Source: Cronobacter muytjensii ATCC 51329 (lineage in GTDB: Bacteria; Pseudomonadota; Gammaproteobacteria; Enterobacterales; Enterobacteriaceae). Taken from it: a DNA stretch of 64,000 bases. Below the pieces are notes generated by a model. The model was not told the DNA's origin and searched no databases. It saw only the letters and a list, made by a program, of their open reading frames with translations. Shown here in pieces: positions 51,329 through 60,428 of the stretch (the first letter of the stretch is position 1; each line of letters begins with the position of its first letter). Made by a program: the position numbers and the translations under genes. The stretch is from contig NZ_CP012268.1 in the NCBI RefSeq assembly GCF_001277195.1, positions 1,674,001 through 1,738,000 of the forward strand. The letters are read 5' to 3'.

Positions 51329-52945
51329 ATGAAAATTCCTGTAAGCATCACCTTAAGCGCATTATGGGTCGCAACCGCGCTGACCGGCGCGTTTGCGGCC
51401 GACGTGCCGCCCGGTACGGCGCTCGCCGAACACCAGACGCTGGTACGCCATCTGAAAGATGAACCTGCCTCGCTGGATCCGGCGAAAGCGGTAGGGTTGC
51501 CGGAAATTCAGGTGCTGCGCGATCTCTTCGAAGGCCTGGTGAATCAGAACAGCAAGGGCGAACTGGTGCCGGGCGTCGCCACCGAATGGCAGACACACGA
51601 TAACCGCATCTGGACGTTTAAGCTTCGCGACAATGCCCGCTGGTCTGACGGCACGCCGGTGACGGCGCAGGATTTTGTCTACAGCTGGCAGCGTATGGTG
51701 GATCCGAAAACCACCTCGCCGTTCGCCTGGTTCTTCGCGCTGGCCGGCATGGCGCACGCGCAGGACATTATCGACGGCAAGCAGCCGCCCGCGACGCTTG
51801 GCGTCAGCGCCGTGGACGCGCGCACGCTGAAGGTCACGCTTGATAAACCGCTGCCCTGGTTCCCGAGCCTCGCGGCCAACGTGGCGCTCTATCCGGTGCA
51901 GAAAGCGAACGTTGCGCAGGGCGGGGACTGGACTCGCCCCGGCAAGCTGGTGGGCAACGGCGCATTCGTGCTCAAAGACCGCGTGGTGAACGAAAAGCTG
52001 GTGCTGTCGCCGAACAGCCACTACTGGGATAACGCGAAAACGGTGCTGACGCAGGTCACCTTTTTACCGGTCAATCAGGAATCTGCAGCGACCAAACGCT
52101 ATCTGGCGAATGATATCGACATCACCGAATCCTTCCCGAAAAACCTCTATCAGAAGCTGAAAAAAGAGATCCCAGACCAGGTCTTTACGCCGCCGCAGCT
52201 CGGCACCTATTACTACGCCTTTAACACCCGCAAAGGGCCTACGGCAGACGCCCGCGTTCGTCTTGCGCTCAGCATGACCATCGACCGCCGCGTCATGGCG
52301 GAAAAAGTGCTCGGCACCGGGGAAAAACCGGCCTGGCGCTTTACGCCGGATGTGACCGCAGGCTTTACGCCCGTGCCGTCAGAGTGGGAACAGATGAGCC
52401 AGCAGGAGCTGAACGCGCAGGCGAAAACGCTGTTACAGGCGGCCGGGTACGGCCCGTCGCGCCCGCTGAACCTGACGCTGCTCTATAACACGTCGGAAAA
52501 CCATCAGAAGATTGCCATCGCGGTGGCCTCGATGTGGAAAAAAAATCTTGGCGTGGAGGTGAAGCTCAAAAATCAGGAGTGGAAAACGTATATCGACAGC
52601 CGCAACACCGGCAATTTCGATGTGATCCGCGCCTCGTGGGTGGGCGACTATAACGAGCCGTCGACGTTTCTTTCACTGCTAAGCTCGACCCACAGCGGCA
52701 ATATTTCGCGCTTTAACAATGCGGATTACGACAAAGTGCTGCAACAGGCCGCGCAGGAGACCTCCGTGAAAGCGCGTAACGACGACTACAACAGCGCCGA
52801 GCGAATCATCGCCACGCAGGCGCCCATCGCGCCGATTTATCAGTACACCAATGGCCGGTTAATTAAGCCGTGGCTGAAAGGGTATCCAATTGATAACCCT
52901 GAAGATGTCGCTTACAGCCGCACCATGTATATTCTCAAATATTAA
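51329..52945 (+). CDS. mppA: MppA murein tripeptide-binding protein
   Basis: A 538-residue periplasmic binding protein of the OppA type (E. coli MppA 537). A signal peptide of about 23 residues (to AFAAD) is followed by LVRHLKDEPASLDPAK. It captures L-Ala-D-Glu-mDAP and delivers it to the Opp permease. GAGGA precedes the ATG. It stands alone, as in E. coli. Confidence 0.94.
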   Translation: MKIPVSITLSALWVATALTGAFAADVPPGTALAEHQTLVRHLKDEPASLDPAKAVGLPEIQVLRDLFEGLVNQNSKGELVPGVATEWQTHDNRIWTFKLRDNARWSDGTPVTAQDFVYSWQRMVDPKTTSPFAWFFALAGMAHAQDIIDGKQPPATLGVSAVDARTLKVTLDKPLPWFPSLAANVALYPVQKANVAQGGDWTRPGKLVGNGAFVLKDRVVNEKLVLSPNSHYWDNAKTVLTQVTFLPVNQESAATKRYLANDIDITESFPKNLYQKLKKEIPDQVFTPPQLGTYYYAFNTRKGPTADARVRLALSMTIDRRVMAEKVLGTGEKPAWRFTPDVTAGFTPVPSEWEQMSQQELNAQAKTLLQAAGYGPSRPLNLTLLYNTSENHQKIAIAVASMWKKNLGVEVKLKNQEWKTYIDSRNTGNFDVIRASWVGDYNEPSTFLSLLSSTHSGNISRFNNADYDKVLQQAAQETSVKARNDDYNSAERIIATQAPIAPIYQYTNGRLIKPWLKGYPIDNPEDVAYSRTMYILKY

Positions 52946-53002
52946 CGCGTTCTTGATGAAAACCGGCGCCCGCATTGCGCGGGGCCGGAATAAGCCTCCG
53001 AA

Positions 53003-53443
53003 TTACTTTTCAGGTTCAGGCTGGATCAGCGCCAGTTCCTCTGTGCGACGCGCGTTCATATTGATAACGCAGCTTAACGCGTGAGCGGCAAGCCAGGGCG
53101 TGCCCGCCGCAGACGCGCTCGCCGCCGTGCAGAAGGCATCCCGCGCGGCGGTCCACTGCTGCTGGCTTACCTGTAACGCCTCGACCATCTGCGTGCGTCT
53201 CGCCTCGTCGCCCTGCGGCCAGCGGGTGTAATCGAAATTCTGCAACGCCGTAATTTTAGCGCTGAACGCTTGCCTGAGCTGATTATCCGAGGCCAGGCCG
53301 GCGGCTTCGAGACAGTCGGCGCTATGTTCACCCGCCTGTTTAAGACAGGCGTCCGTCGCCGCGCTGCGGGTGATGTCGTCCGCCTGCGCACAGAGCGGGC
53401 TTAATGCCAGCGCCAGCAGCACGGTTTTCAGCAGAGTTTTCAC
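53003..53443 (-). CDS. LprI/DUF1311-family exported protein
   Basis: A 146-residue protein starting at GTG with AGGA ten bases upstream; a longer frame to 53599 is unlikely because it runs through a T-poor spacer and yields a basic non-conserved N-terminus. A signal peptide (about 20 residues) is followed by a four-cysteine helical domain with ACLKQAG...DCLEAAG and QQQWTAARDAFC, as in LprI lysozyme-inhibitor-like proteins. Location: periplasm. The inhibitor activity is not shown. Confidence 0.8.
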   Translation of the reverse strand: MKTLLKTVLLALALSPLCAQADDITRSAATDACLKQAGEHSADCLEAAGLASDNQLRQAFSAKITALQNFDYTRWPQGDEARRTQMVEALQVSQQQWTAARDAFCTAASASAAGTPWLAAHALSCVINMNARRTEELALIQPEPEK

Positions 53444-53562
53444 GGGCGTGAATTCCTTATCGGAAGAGAAGAGTGACGCGATGATGACGTCACCGGGCGG
53501 CGTGTCGATGCAGGATTTTCCCATGCCTGCCGGGAAAATGCCATGCGAAACGCCTGAGGGCT

Positions 53563-53898
53563 TCAATGCAGTTGAAACGGGCAAGTGTGCAGTTTGCATT
53601 TACTGCGATAAATGCATTTTGTAACGCTTCGCTGATGGTTGCCGGCACAGTGGGTATTACTCTTAACGATGGTTTGCCAGAATCGCGCGTTATAAAGGGT
53701 GGTGCGGTACAACGTAAGCTGAACGGGTTTATTATTGACGGCAATGGCCTCACCGTTGATTGATAATTTATCCCCTGGCGACAAATAATAAGTGGCTTTA
53801 TACCATAAAATAAGTTTAATTGAATGTTGCGAAGAAATTAATGAAAATACAGAATTAGTATCGGTGCTTACGACTGAATCAACAACCCGCCAGGTCAT
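53563..53898 (-). CDS. hypothetical protein, 111 aa
   Basis: GGAGG stands five bases before the ATG at 53898. The protein has strands (SIKLILWYKATYYL, DKLSINGEAIAVNN, PVQLTLYRTTLYNARFWQ) and three cysteines in a basic C-terminal tail. It is AT-rich compared with neighbours, which suggests transfer. No family recognised; coding status rests on the ribosome site and a protein-like composition. Confidence 0.5.
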   Translation of the reverse strand: MTWRVVDSVVSTDTNSVFSLISSQHSIKLILWYKATYYLSPGDKLSINGEAIAVNNKPVQLTLYRTTLYNARFWQTIVKSNTHCAGNHQRSVTKCIYRSKCKLHTCPFQLH

Positions 53899-54294
53899 CC
53901 TACCCTCCATTATGGTTTTATCGACTACAACGGCGTGTGCATCCCTTCACTGATGCGTACCAGGTAATTGTAGCGGCAGAATGGTAAAGTTCTTGCCGGA
54001 AATATCCACTTATGGAAGCAACGGTAAAGAAAGTTTATTTTTGCTTATGAGTTGTTACGCGTTCTGAAGCGTTTTTCGTTACGCCATGAACTATATAGTC
54101 CCCATTACTGTGTTCTGCAATAATCACATGCCAGTTATTAAGTAAAAACTTAATCCAAAAGGAGAACGATTTTTCTTAAATAGTGAAGTGAAACGGTATT
54201 GCCGCAACAATCCGCAAGACTGAATAAAAACTGATCATTATGAGCGGGCGGGGGATGCTAAAGAAAATTTAACTTAAGTATTGATATTAAGTGC
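53899..54294. other. AT-rich intergenic region
   Basis: About 400 bases with no supported gene. The only obvious features are GTTACGC repeats near 54054 and 54080 and a ribosome-site-like AAGGAG with no ORF after it at about 54160. Confidence 0.5.
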
Positions 54295-54331
54295 ATAAAA
54301 AAACACCGACCCGGCGAACCGGGCCGGTGTT
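54295..54331 (-). terminator. terminator of the TonB receptor gene
   Basis: On the minus strand, AACACCGG and CCGGTGTT-like arms with one A/C mismatch enclose a TTCG apex, followed by a run of seven T. Confidence 0.8.
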
Positions 54332-54348
54332 ATGCATAAAAAACCGTT

Positions 54349-56532
54349 TTACCAGGCGTAGCTGACGGTGGCGGTGACTGTCCGGCCCACGCCATAGAAG
54401 CACGCGGTATCCGACGCGCAGGCGGAGACATATTTCTTATCCGCGAGGTTGTTGACGTTCATTTGCAGCGCGGCGCCTTTCAACTGGCCATTGAGTTCGC
54501 CGAGGTCGTAGCGGAGCATGGCGTCATAAAGATCGACCGACGGTACTTTGAAAGTGTTTTTCGCATCGCCATAGCTGGTACCAATGTAACGCACGCCCGC
54601 GCCGGCGGTGAGCCCTCTTAACGCGCCGCCGGGCAGCGTATAGCTGGCGAAGGCTGAGGCCATATGCGCCGGAATACGCGCAGGGGTTTTGCCTTCGGTG
54701 CCCGCCACGGTAGTACTGACGTTTTCGGCATCGGTATAGGTATAGGAAGCGATCAGGTTCAGGTGCTGTGCAAGCGTGGCGTGCAGTTCGGTTTCGACGC
54801 CTTTTGACTCCACTTCGCCTGCATTTTCGAAATAGCCCTGCGTGCTGTTGTACGTCGCCACGTTGGTCTGTTTCAAATCGTACAGCGCAAGCGACATCAG
54901 CACGCTGTCGGTCGGCTGATATTTCAGGCCCACTTCCGTCTGCTTGCCCTCCATCGGTTTAAATGGCGCGGTGCCGGCAGCGCGGTTGGTTTGCAGATTC
55001 GGCTCAAACGAGGTGCTGTAACTGAGGTAAGGCGACAGGCCGAAGTCAAAGGCGTAGAGCAGGCCGGTGCGCCAGGTGAATTTATTGTCGTTCTGCTGCG
55101 TCGAGGTGTTGTCCAGCAGATCGGCGGTGCGCACCTCTGAAACGTCATAGCGGCCCGAAAGCAACAGTTCCCATCGGTTCCAGCTCAGTTGATCCTGGAG
55201 ATAGAGGCCCATCTGATCGAGATCCTGCTGTTCGTTAGTGGTCGGCGTCAACGCGCTGTCGCTGATGTCGAGGCCATAGACAGGGCGGGTCCAGTCCAGG
55301 TTGTAGCGGGCGCCGCTGTCGCGCGCGAGGCGCTGGTGGTCGCGGCTCTGCTTATAGTCGAACCCGGTCAACAGCGTATGGCTGATATCGGCGGTATCAA
55401 ACCGGGCTTCCAGCTGGTTATCCAGACCGAACTCTTTTGTGTCGCGCTGTTCATGCTGCGGACGGCGCTGTAACACGGTCGAACTGGCGGCGCTGTTCAC
55501 ATAGACCAGATAGCGATACTCCTGGGTAATATGACTGTAGCGGGCATTCTGGCGCAGGGTGACGGCGTCGTTAAGCTGATGCTCCAGCTCGTAACCCACG
55601 GAGGTTTGCTCGCGGCGCGAGGTGTCGTAATCCGGATCGCTGACGTTGAAATCGCGCGCAATGGTGCGCCCGTCAGGCGTTGGTTTTGCGGTACCGTAAG
55701 CGGGCAGGAAATTGCGATAGCCCGCATCGGGATCTTTCTGGTAGCTCGTCAGCAGCGTGAAGCGCGTCTGATCGTTAGCGTACCAGGTGAGGGCGGGCGC
55801 GATTGCCACGCGGGACTCTTTATAATCTTCCACCTCGTTGCGCTGTGCGCGGCCCAGGCCGTTGAGGCGCCACAGCACACGGCCGTCGTCATCCAGCGCG
55901 CCGCCCACGTCAAACGCGCCCTCCGCCAGCCGGTGATTGCCGGTGCGCAGTTGCACCTGTTGCGCCGCCTCGCGGGATGGCCGCTTGCTTGTCATGCTGA
56001 TAAGCCCGCCGGGGTTGACCTGACCGAACAGCACCGATGCCGGGCCGCGCACCAGTTCAACCCGTTCCAGCAGCCACGGGTCGACCACGCCGGTTTGTGA
56101 TCCCGCGGTCGCGCCGAAGCTCAGACCATCCAGAAATTTCGGTACATAGCTGAAGCCGCGCACAAACACTTCATCGTTGCGGTTGGATCCGCCGCGATAT
56201 TCGGTAAACGCGCCGGCGCTGTAGCGCAACGCCTGCGACACCGAGGTGACATCCAGCGCCGTCATCTGATCGCGCGTCACCACCGAGACCGACTGCGGCG
56301 TGCGAATAAGATCCGCGCTGGTTTTGGTGGCGGAGAGGGTTTTCGTGGCGACCATGCCTTTCAGCGGGGCGTGCGGATCTTCCGCCACGCCGTTCGTCAC
56401 CACCATTGTCTCTTCACCGGGCGTGGCCGCCTGCGCGCCGCTACTGCCGACGGCAGCGAGACTGAGGATGCCGGGGATTATTATCTTATTATTTTTTAAG
56501 ACCATTTCTGTCGTTTTCCTTGTCTTCATCAT
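54349..56532 (-). CDS. TonB-dependent siderophore receptor (FoxA/FhuA type)
   Basis: About 727 residues. A signal peptide ends near AQAA, the TonB box is ETMVV, the plug carries TPQSVSVVTRDQM and RGPASVLFGQVNPGGLI, and the barrel ends in VTATVSYAW with the terminal aromatic residue required for outer membrane insertion. Likely ligand is a hydroxamate or catechol siderophore; the receptor class does not decide this. The start is one of two adjacent Met codons (56532 or 56529). A Fur box lies between it and the divergent esterase gene. Confidence 0.92.
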   Translation of the reverse strand: MMKTRKTTEMVLKNNKIIIPGILSLAAVGSSGAQAATPGEETMVVTNGVAEDPHAPLKGMVATKTLSATKTSADLIRTPQSVSVVTRDQMTALDVTSVSQALRYSAGAFTEYRGGSNRNDEVFVRGFSYVPKFLDGLSFGATAGSQTGVVDPWLLERVELVRGPASVLFGQVNPGGLISMTSKRPSREAAQQVQLRTGNHRLAEGAFDVGGALDDDGRVLWRLNGLGRAQRNEVEDYKESRVAIAPALTWYANDQTRFTLLTSYQKDPDAGYRNFLPAYGTAKPTPDGRTIARDFNVSDPDYDTSRREQTSVGYELEHQLNDAVTLRQNARYSHITQEYRYLVYVNSAASSTVLQRRPQHEQRDTKEFGLDNQLEARFDTADISHTLLTGFDYKQSRDHQRLARDSGARYNLDWTRPVYGLDISDSALTPTTNEQQDLDQMGLYLQDQLSWNRWELLLSGRYDVSEVRTADLLDNTSTQQNDNKFTWRTGLLYAFDFGLSPYLSYSTSFEPNLQTNRAAGTAPFKPMEGKQTEVGLKYQPTDSVLMSLALYDLKQTNVATYNSTQGYFENAGEVESKGVETELHATLAQHLNLIASYTYTDAENVSTTVAGTEGKTPARIPAHMASAFASYTLPGGALRGLTAGAGVRYIGTSYGDAKNTFKVPSVDLYDAMLRYDLGELNGQLKGAALQMNVNNLADKKYVSACASDTACFYGVGRTVTATVSYAW

Positions 56533-56594
56533 TAACCTGCGCGGCGGCGCAACGGCGAACCGCGCGTAAATCACACGACTGCAAACGGCTCGAT

Positions 56595-56613
56595 GATATT
56601 GAAAATCATTACC
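56595..56613. promoter_or_regulatory. Fur box between receptor and esterase genes
   Basis: GATATTGAAAATCATTACC differs from the 19-base Fur consensus GATAATGATAATCATTATC at three positions. It would repress both divergent genes in iron-replete cells. Confidence 0.78.
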
Positions 56614-56652
56614 ATTTGCATTAAGTTGTTAACAAATTTTAAGGAGAGTCGA

Positions 56653-58236
56653 GTGAAGCGGATTGCGATAGTGATTGGCCTGCTGATGGGCGTCAGCACA
56701 CTGCCGGGCGAGGCGGCTTCATGCCTGAAGGGAACGGCGAGCGGGGAACTGAGCGGCACGTTTGACCGCCGCGGGCGCGTTTGTATTACCCAGCCGGTGA
56801 TGAAGGAAAACTATGTCGCCGCGACGCTTTCCGGCGCACAGCGCGCACAACTCACGGACGCGCGCCAGCAGAACCTGCGCGCCCTGGTCGCGCGCGGCCC
56901 GGCGGATGGCGCGCATTCGCTGCTGTTTGCGCTGCCGGCGCAGCAGGCATCGACGCTTATTCTTGAGGGCGAGGCGGGGACGCCGTGGTCGCTGCGCTGG
57001 CAGGCGCATGAGACCGTGCCGCTCGATCGCGAACAGCCGCTCGCACCGGTCAGTCCGACGCTCCAACAGCTGGCGCGCCACCTCGCGGCAGGCGGCGACA
57101 CCGCGGCGTTCTGGCGCCAGATCGCCGCGCGCGGCACGCCGCTGGTGGAGCCGGTCGACAATGACCACCGGCGCGTCACGTTTTTATGGCGCGGCGCGCG
57201 CCGTAACGTGTTTATTCTCGGCTCCCCTGGCGGCGATCACGATCCGCTGTTCCGGCTTGGTCAGTCAGACGTCTGGTTTCGCAGCTATGTGGTGCCTGCT
57301 GACACGCTGATGCAGTATAAGCTTGCGCCGGACGTGCCGAAGACCAATGGCGGGGCGCGCGAACAACGCCGCGCTATTCTCGCAACCGCTCAGGCGGATC
57401 CGCTTAACCCGCGGCAGTTTCTCCCAGGCCAGGATGACCGCTGGAACCGCGCGTCGCTGCTGGCGCTCGGCGGCGGGCGTCAGTGTGGCGTACCGGCGGA
57501 TCTCAACGGCGTGCGGCACGGCACGCTGACACGCCATACGTTTGACAGCGCGCGGCTCGGCAACCGGCGTGATATCCAGCTCTATCGACCGGCAAAGGCG
57601 GCGCGCTGGACGCTGATGGTCTTTGACGGCAATACGTATCAGGAGGACTACCGGCTGGCGTCGGTGGTCGACCGCCTGATTGCCGACCACCGCCTGCCGC
57701 CGGTGAATGTGGTATTTATCGACAGCCTTGACTTCGCGCGGCGCAGCCACGAGCTGCCGCCCAACCGCGATTTCGCCGACATGATGGCGCTGGAGCTGCT
57801 TCCCTGGCTGCGGGCGCGCGGTATTGAACCTCAAGGGCGGCGCACTATCGTCACCGGCTCCAGCTACGGCGGGCTGGCGGCGTCGTGGGTGGCGCTGCGC
57901 CATCCGGCAGCATTCGGTAATGTGCTGAGCCTGTCAGGATCGTACTGGTGGGCGCCGAAAGGGCAGCCCGCGAGCTGGCTGACGCGCGAATATCAACGTG
58001 CGCCGCGTCTGCCGGTGCGTTTCTGGCTACAGGCAGGGAGGTTTGAAACGCAGGGGCCGGATGGCGGTATTTACCGCAATACCGTGGAATTTGCGCAGAC
58101 GCTGAAAGAGAAGGGCTACGCGGTGAGTTTTCATCCGTGGTCGAGCGGACATGACTATGCCGCGTGGTGCGAAGCGATGATGCAGGGCGTGTTGGATCTC
58201 ACTCAGGCTCGCCGCGTACACGGCGAGTCAGAGTAA
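56653..58236 (+). CDS. exported Fes-like siderophore esterase
   Basis: A 527-residue protein starting at GTG with AAGGAG six bases upstream (an ATG 60 bases earlier lies inside the Fur box and is rejected). The signal peptide (to about residue 23) predicts periplasmic location, unlike cytoplasmic Fes. FLWRGARRNVFILGSPGGD is the Fes N-domain; GSSYGGLAASWVALRHP has the nucleophile Ser, and SGHDYAAW the His. It probably opens a trilactone siderophore (enterobactin type) taken up by the receptor encoded opposite. Confidence 0.88.
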   Translation: MKRIAIVIGLLMGVSTLPGEAASCLKGTASGELSGTFDRRGRVCITQPVMKENYVAATLSGAQRAQLTDARQQNLRALVARGPADGAHSLLFALPAQQASTLILEGEAGTPWSLRWQAHETVPLDREQPLAPVSPTLQQLARHLAAGGDTAAFWRQIAARGTPLVEPVDNDHRRVTFLWRGARRNVFILGSPGGDHDPLFRLGQSDVWFRSYVVPADTLMQYKLAPDVPKTNGGAREQRRAILATAQADPLNPRQFLPGQDDRWNRASLLALGGGRQCGVPADLNGVRHGTLTRHTFDSARLGNRRDIQLYRPAKAARWTLMVFDGNTYQEDYRLASVVDRLIADHRLPPVNVVFIDSLDFARRSHELPPNRDFADMMALELLPWLRARGIEPQGRRTIVTGSSYGGLAASWVALRHPAAFGNVLSLSGSYWWAPKGQPASWLTREYQRAPRLPVRFWLQAGRFETQGPDGGIYRNTVEFAQTLKEKGYAVSFHPWSSGHDYAAWCEAMMQGVLDLTQARRVHGESE

Positions 58237-58818
58237 TTACAGCGCGCTCAGCTGCTGGTAAAGCGGACCCGCGTTTTTATCGAGCTGCGGAAACAGGCTT
58301 TGTGACAAGAGATCAGACACGGCGTGGTTTGAGGCCAGCGCGATGAACGCCTCTGGCTGGCTGACGCTGTAACTGAAACTTGAAAAGGTGGTGGCCGCTT
58401 TGATTTCGACATCCGCCAGTTGAGGCGCGTTGCCGCCGTCGATGCGCCAGACATACAGCAGCTCGACATCCCGAATGCTCACTTCGCTCATTACGCGGGC
58501 GACATCATCGCGGTGGGCGGCGCGCCAGCGCGCCGTGGTATTCTGCGCGACCAGCTGATTGCTGTGGACGCGAAATTGATCGGTCAGCCCGGCAAGCTCG
58601 GATGCCGGCAGTTTGCAGGCGTAGAGCACGACATCGCGCCCGCCGGCGTCTTCAAAGGTGCGCCATGCGCCGTTCACGCAGTCGGTGCGCGCCTCAAAGG
58701 TTTCGCCGATGGAGTGCTCCCCGGCGCTGAGCGCTTTAACCTGGTCGATGCTGTCCGCATCGCACCCCTGCAACAAAAAAACTGCCCCGACCAGTGCCAG
58801 AATGCCAGACCGTTTCAT
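58237..58818 (-). CDS. small outer-membrane-type lipoprotein
   Basis: A 193-residue lipoprotein. The signal peptide ends in the lipobox LLQGC, so Cys would be lipidated, and position +2 is Asp (CDADS), an inner-membrane retention signal. The body is acidic with conserved-looking CVNGAWRTFEDAG and VVLYACKLP. GGGAG precedes the ATG at 58818; the longer frame to 58998 is not. No function recognised. It is convergent with the esterase gene, one base apart. Confidence 0.8.
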   Translation of the reverse strand: MKRSGILALVGAVFLLQGCDADSIDQVKALSAGEHSIGETFEARTDCVNGAWRTFEDAGGRDVVLYACKLPASELAGLTDQFRVHSNQLVAQNTTARWRAAHRDDVARVMSEVSIRDVELLYVWRIDGGNAPQLADVEIKAATTFSSFSYSVSQPEAFIALASNHAVSDLLSQSLFPQLDKNAGPLYQQLSAL

Positions 58819-59059
58819 CTCACTCTCCCTTTTCCTGCAAGCGCGATAACACGCACTCTCGCTTCCAGGTGTGATGGTTGGCGGGTGTGGCGTGAAGATA
58901 CGCCAGCCGCAGCGACTGCTTTCATGCAAATCTGTTATCGGCCGCGTTTCGCATCGCTTTAATTTTATTACTAAAGTGGGGATATCTCGCCGCGCCACTT
59001 ATCCAGGCATGGCGAGCGTGGGCTACACTTGAAGTCAATGCGTCACCTGGGGAGCCGAT

Positions 59060-59317
59060 ATGCCTTCAATTCAGCTACATCTGAAAGACCGCCCGGAAGT
59101 GGATTTTACCGCCACCTATAGCGTCAGTGAACCGGATACTGTCACCGGGGAGACGATAAAAACGTTTGAGATAGATAAAGCGCAGCAGATAAATGAATTT
59201 TCCACGCTGGCTGGAGGGGAGATTATCTGTTTTGTTCTGCCAAGCGGCGAGGCACAGGACGTCATGTTAACCGACGAGACGGAGAGTGCCTGGATATTCA
59301 GCAGCCACACGGTGTAA
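59060..59317 (+). CDS. hypothetical acidic protein, 85 aa
   Basis: GGGGAG precedes the ATG. The product is strand-rich and acidic (LKDRPEVDFTATYSVSEPDT, then GEIICFVLPSGEAQDVMLTDE). It may be a small beta-barrel adaptor; I do not recognise it. A bidirectional terminator follows. Confidence 0.7.
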   Translation: MPSIQLHLKDRPEVDFTATYSVSEPDTVTGETIKTFEIDKAQQINEFSTLAGGEIICFVLPSGEAQDVMLTDETESAWIFSSHTV

Positions 59318-59334
59318 TACCCGGCGGCAAACAC

Positions 59335-59368
59335 AAAAAAAGGAGAACGAGGGGCGTTCTCCTTTTTA
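59335..59368. terminator. bidirectional terminator
   Basis: AGGAGAACG and CGTTCTCCT over AGGG, flanked by seven A and five T. It separates the 85-residue gene from the KGG-repeat gene. Confidence 0.9.
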
Positions 59369-59449
59369 TTTATTAGCCGGGATTATTGTCAGGGAAATAC
59401 CTGATGGTGATTACGCGCCCCGTCAGAGCGGAGCGCTTATCGCGCGCAA

Positions 59450-59689
59450 TCAGGAGCGACCGCCGCCGTGGCTGTTTTCCCCGCCTTTGCGCCCCGCTTC
59501 GGAGGCGCGCTCACGGTCATTTTTAAAATTCCCCCCGCTCTGCTGGCCGCCTTTCTGACCAGCCTCAGAAGCGCGTTGCGGGTCATTTTTAAAATTACCG
59601 CTGCTGTGCTGACCGCCTTTCTGGCCTGCTTCGGAAGCGCGTTGACGATCTTCTGCGAAATTACCTGAACCACCACGATGCTGAGTCAT
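59450..59689 (-). CDS. KGG-repeat stress protein (YciG/con-10 type)
   Basis: A 79-residue hydrophilic protein made of three tandem repeats of the form GNF-x3-(D/P)-(Q/R)-RASEAG-(Q/R)-KGG. Such proteins are induced in stationary phase or under stress and are disordered. GAGGAG lies before the ATG at 59689. The glycine-rich end (HGGGRS) follows the last repeat. Confidence 0.93.
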   Translation of the reverse strand: MTQHRGGSGNFAEDRQRASEAGQKGGQHSSGNFKNDPQRASEAGQKGGQQSGGNFKNDRERASEAGRKGGENSHGGGRS

Positions 59690-60386
59690 AATATCTCCTC
59701 ATGTTGTTGGTCTTACTTAATTCAGCAATGCATCACTGCTGTCGAAAAGGTATTAATAACTGTAGGTAAGGTATTTAACAGGCGCAAGTTAAATGCGCAG
59801 AAAAATAAAAATCTTCCAGGAAGATACTGTTTTACGGCTGTATTTTGCAGGGTGTTTCAGGGTTGTTTTTTAATTTCCGCGCTTCGTTTGTTAATTATGG
59901 AATATTCAGGCGCAACGGGTGTGGGGATATTAAACTATTTATAAAAGCTGCAAAGGTAATTCATATTTTGCAGGCGCTTGTTATATTTTGTCGCATTTCC
60001 TGGCGCCTGCGGCAATCCGGCAGTTTGCCTGACAAGGAGCGCGCGACGTAGCGTGTGGAATGACGAGAGCAAGCAAACGTAACGCGAGAAGTGCGGGCAG
60101 GACAGGCGGTGCGGCGATGCGACGTAAAAAAATGGCTCCTCCCTGAACCAATGGTCTCCCTGGTGATGGCAAAGATAACCTTAGTGAAGGGCTAAGGTAT
60201 GAGATAAGCGTAGTCGGGAAATATCCGTTTACAACACCCTTTTTTAATTCTGTGATTATTCAGCATCATGTTGGGATGGAATGCCGGGGAGGGTATATTA
60301 ATACACATATTAGACGGTAGCAGTGGTTAATAATAAACCGCAGAAACCAGGTGGTTATTTGCCGGTGCGCTGGGTTCAGGCATGGA
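59690..60386. other. intergenic region of about 700 bases
   Basis: AT-rich to about 59990, then GC-rich (60000-60130). The candidate frames at 59678 and 59981 have no ribosome site and repetitive or basic composition; I treat them as non-coding. The GC-rich part could be a dispersed repeat or an RNA; not decidable here. Confidence 0.45.
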
Positions 60387-60426
60387 TATATTTCCGGCGC
60401 TTCAGATTTTATGCGCCGGAAATATA
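60387..60426 (-). terminator. terminator of the EAL gene
   Basis: TATATTTCCGGCGC and GCGCCGGAAATATA form 14 perfect pairs with a 12-base loop, just after the stop codon at 60429. Confidence 0.8.
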
Positions 60427-60428
60427 AT

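Noticed and set aside
56593..56652. ATG start of the Fes-like esterase inside the Fur box
   Set aside because: No ribosome site; the GTG at 56653 has AAGGAG and begins a proper signal peptide.
59678..60172. Candidate frames at 59678-59944 (+) and 59981-60172 (-)
   Set aside because: No ribosome binding sites, no family features, and unusual composition.
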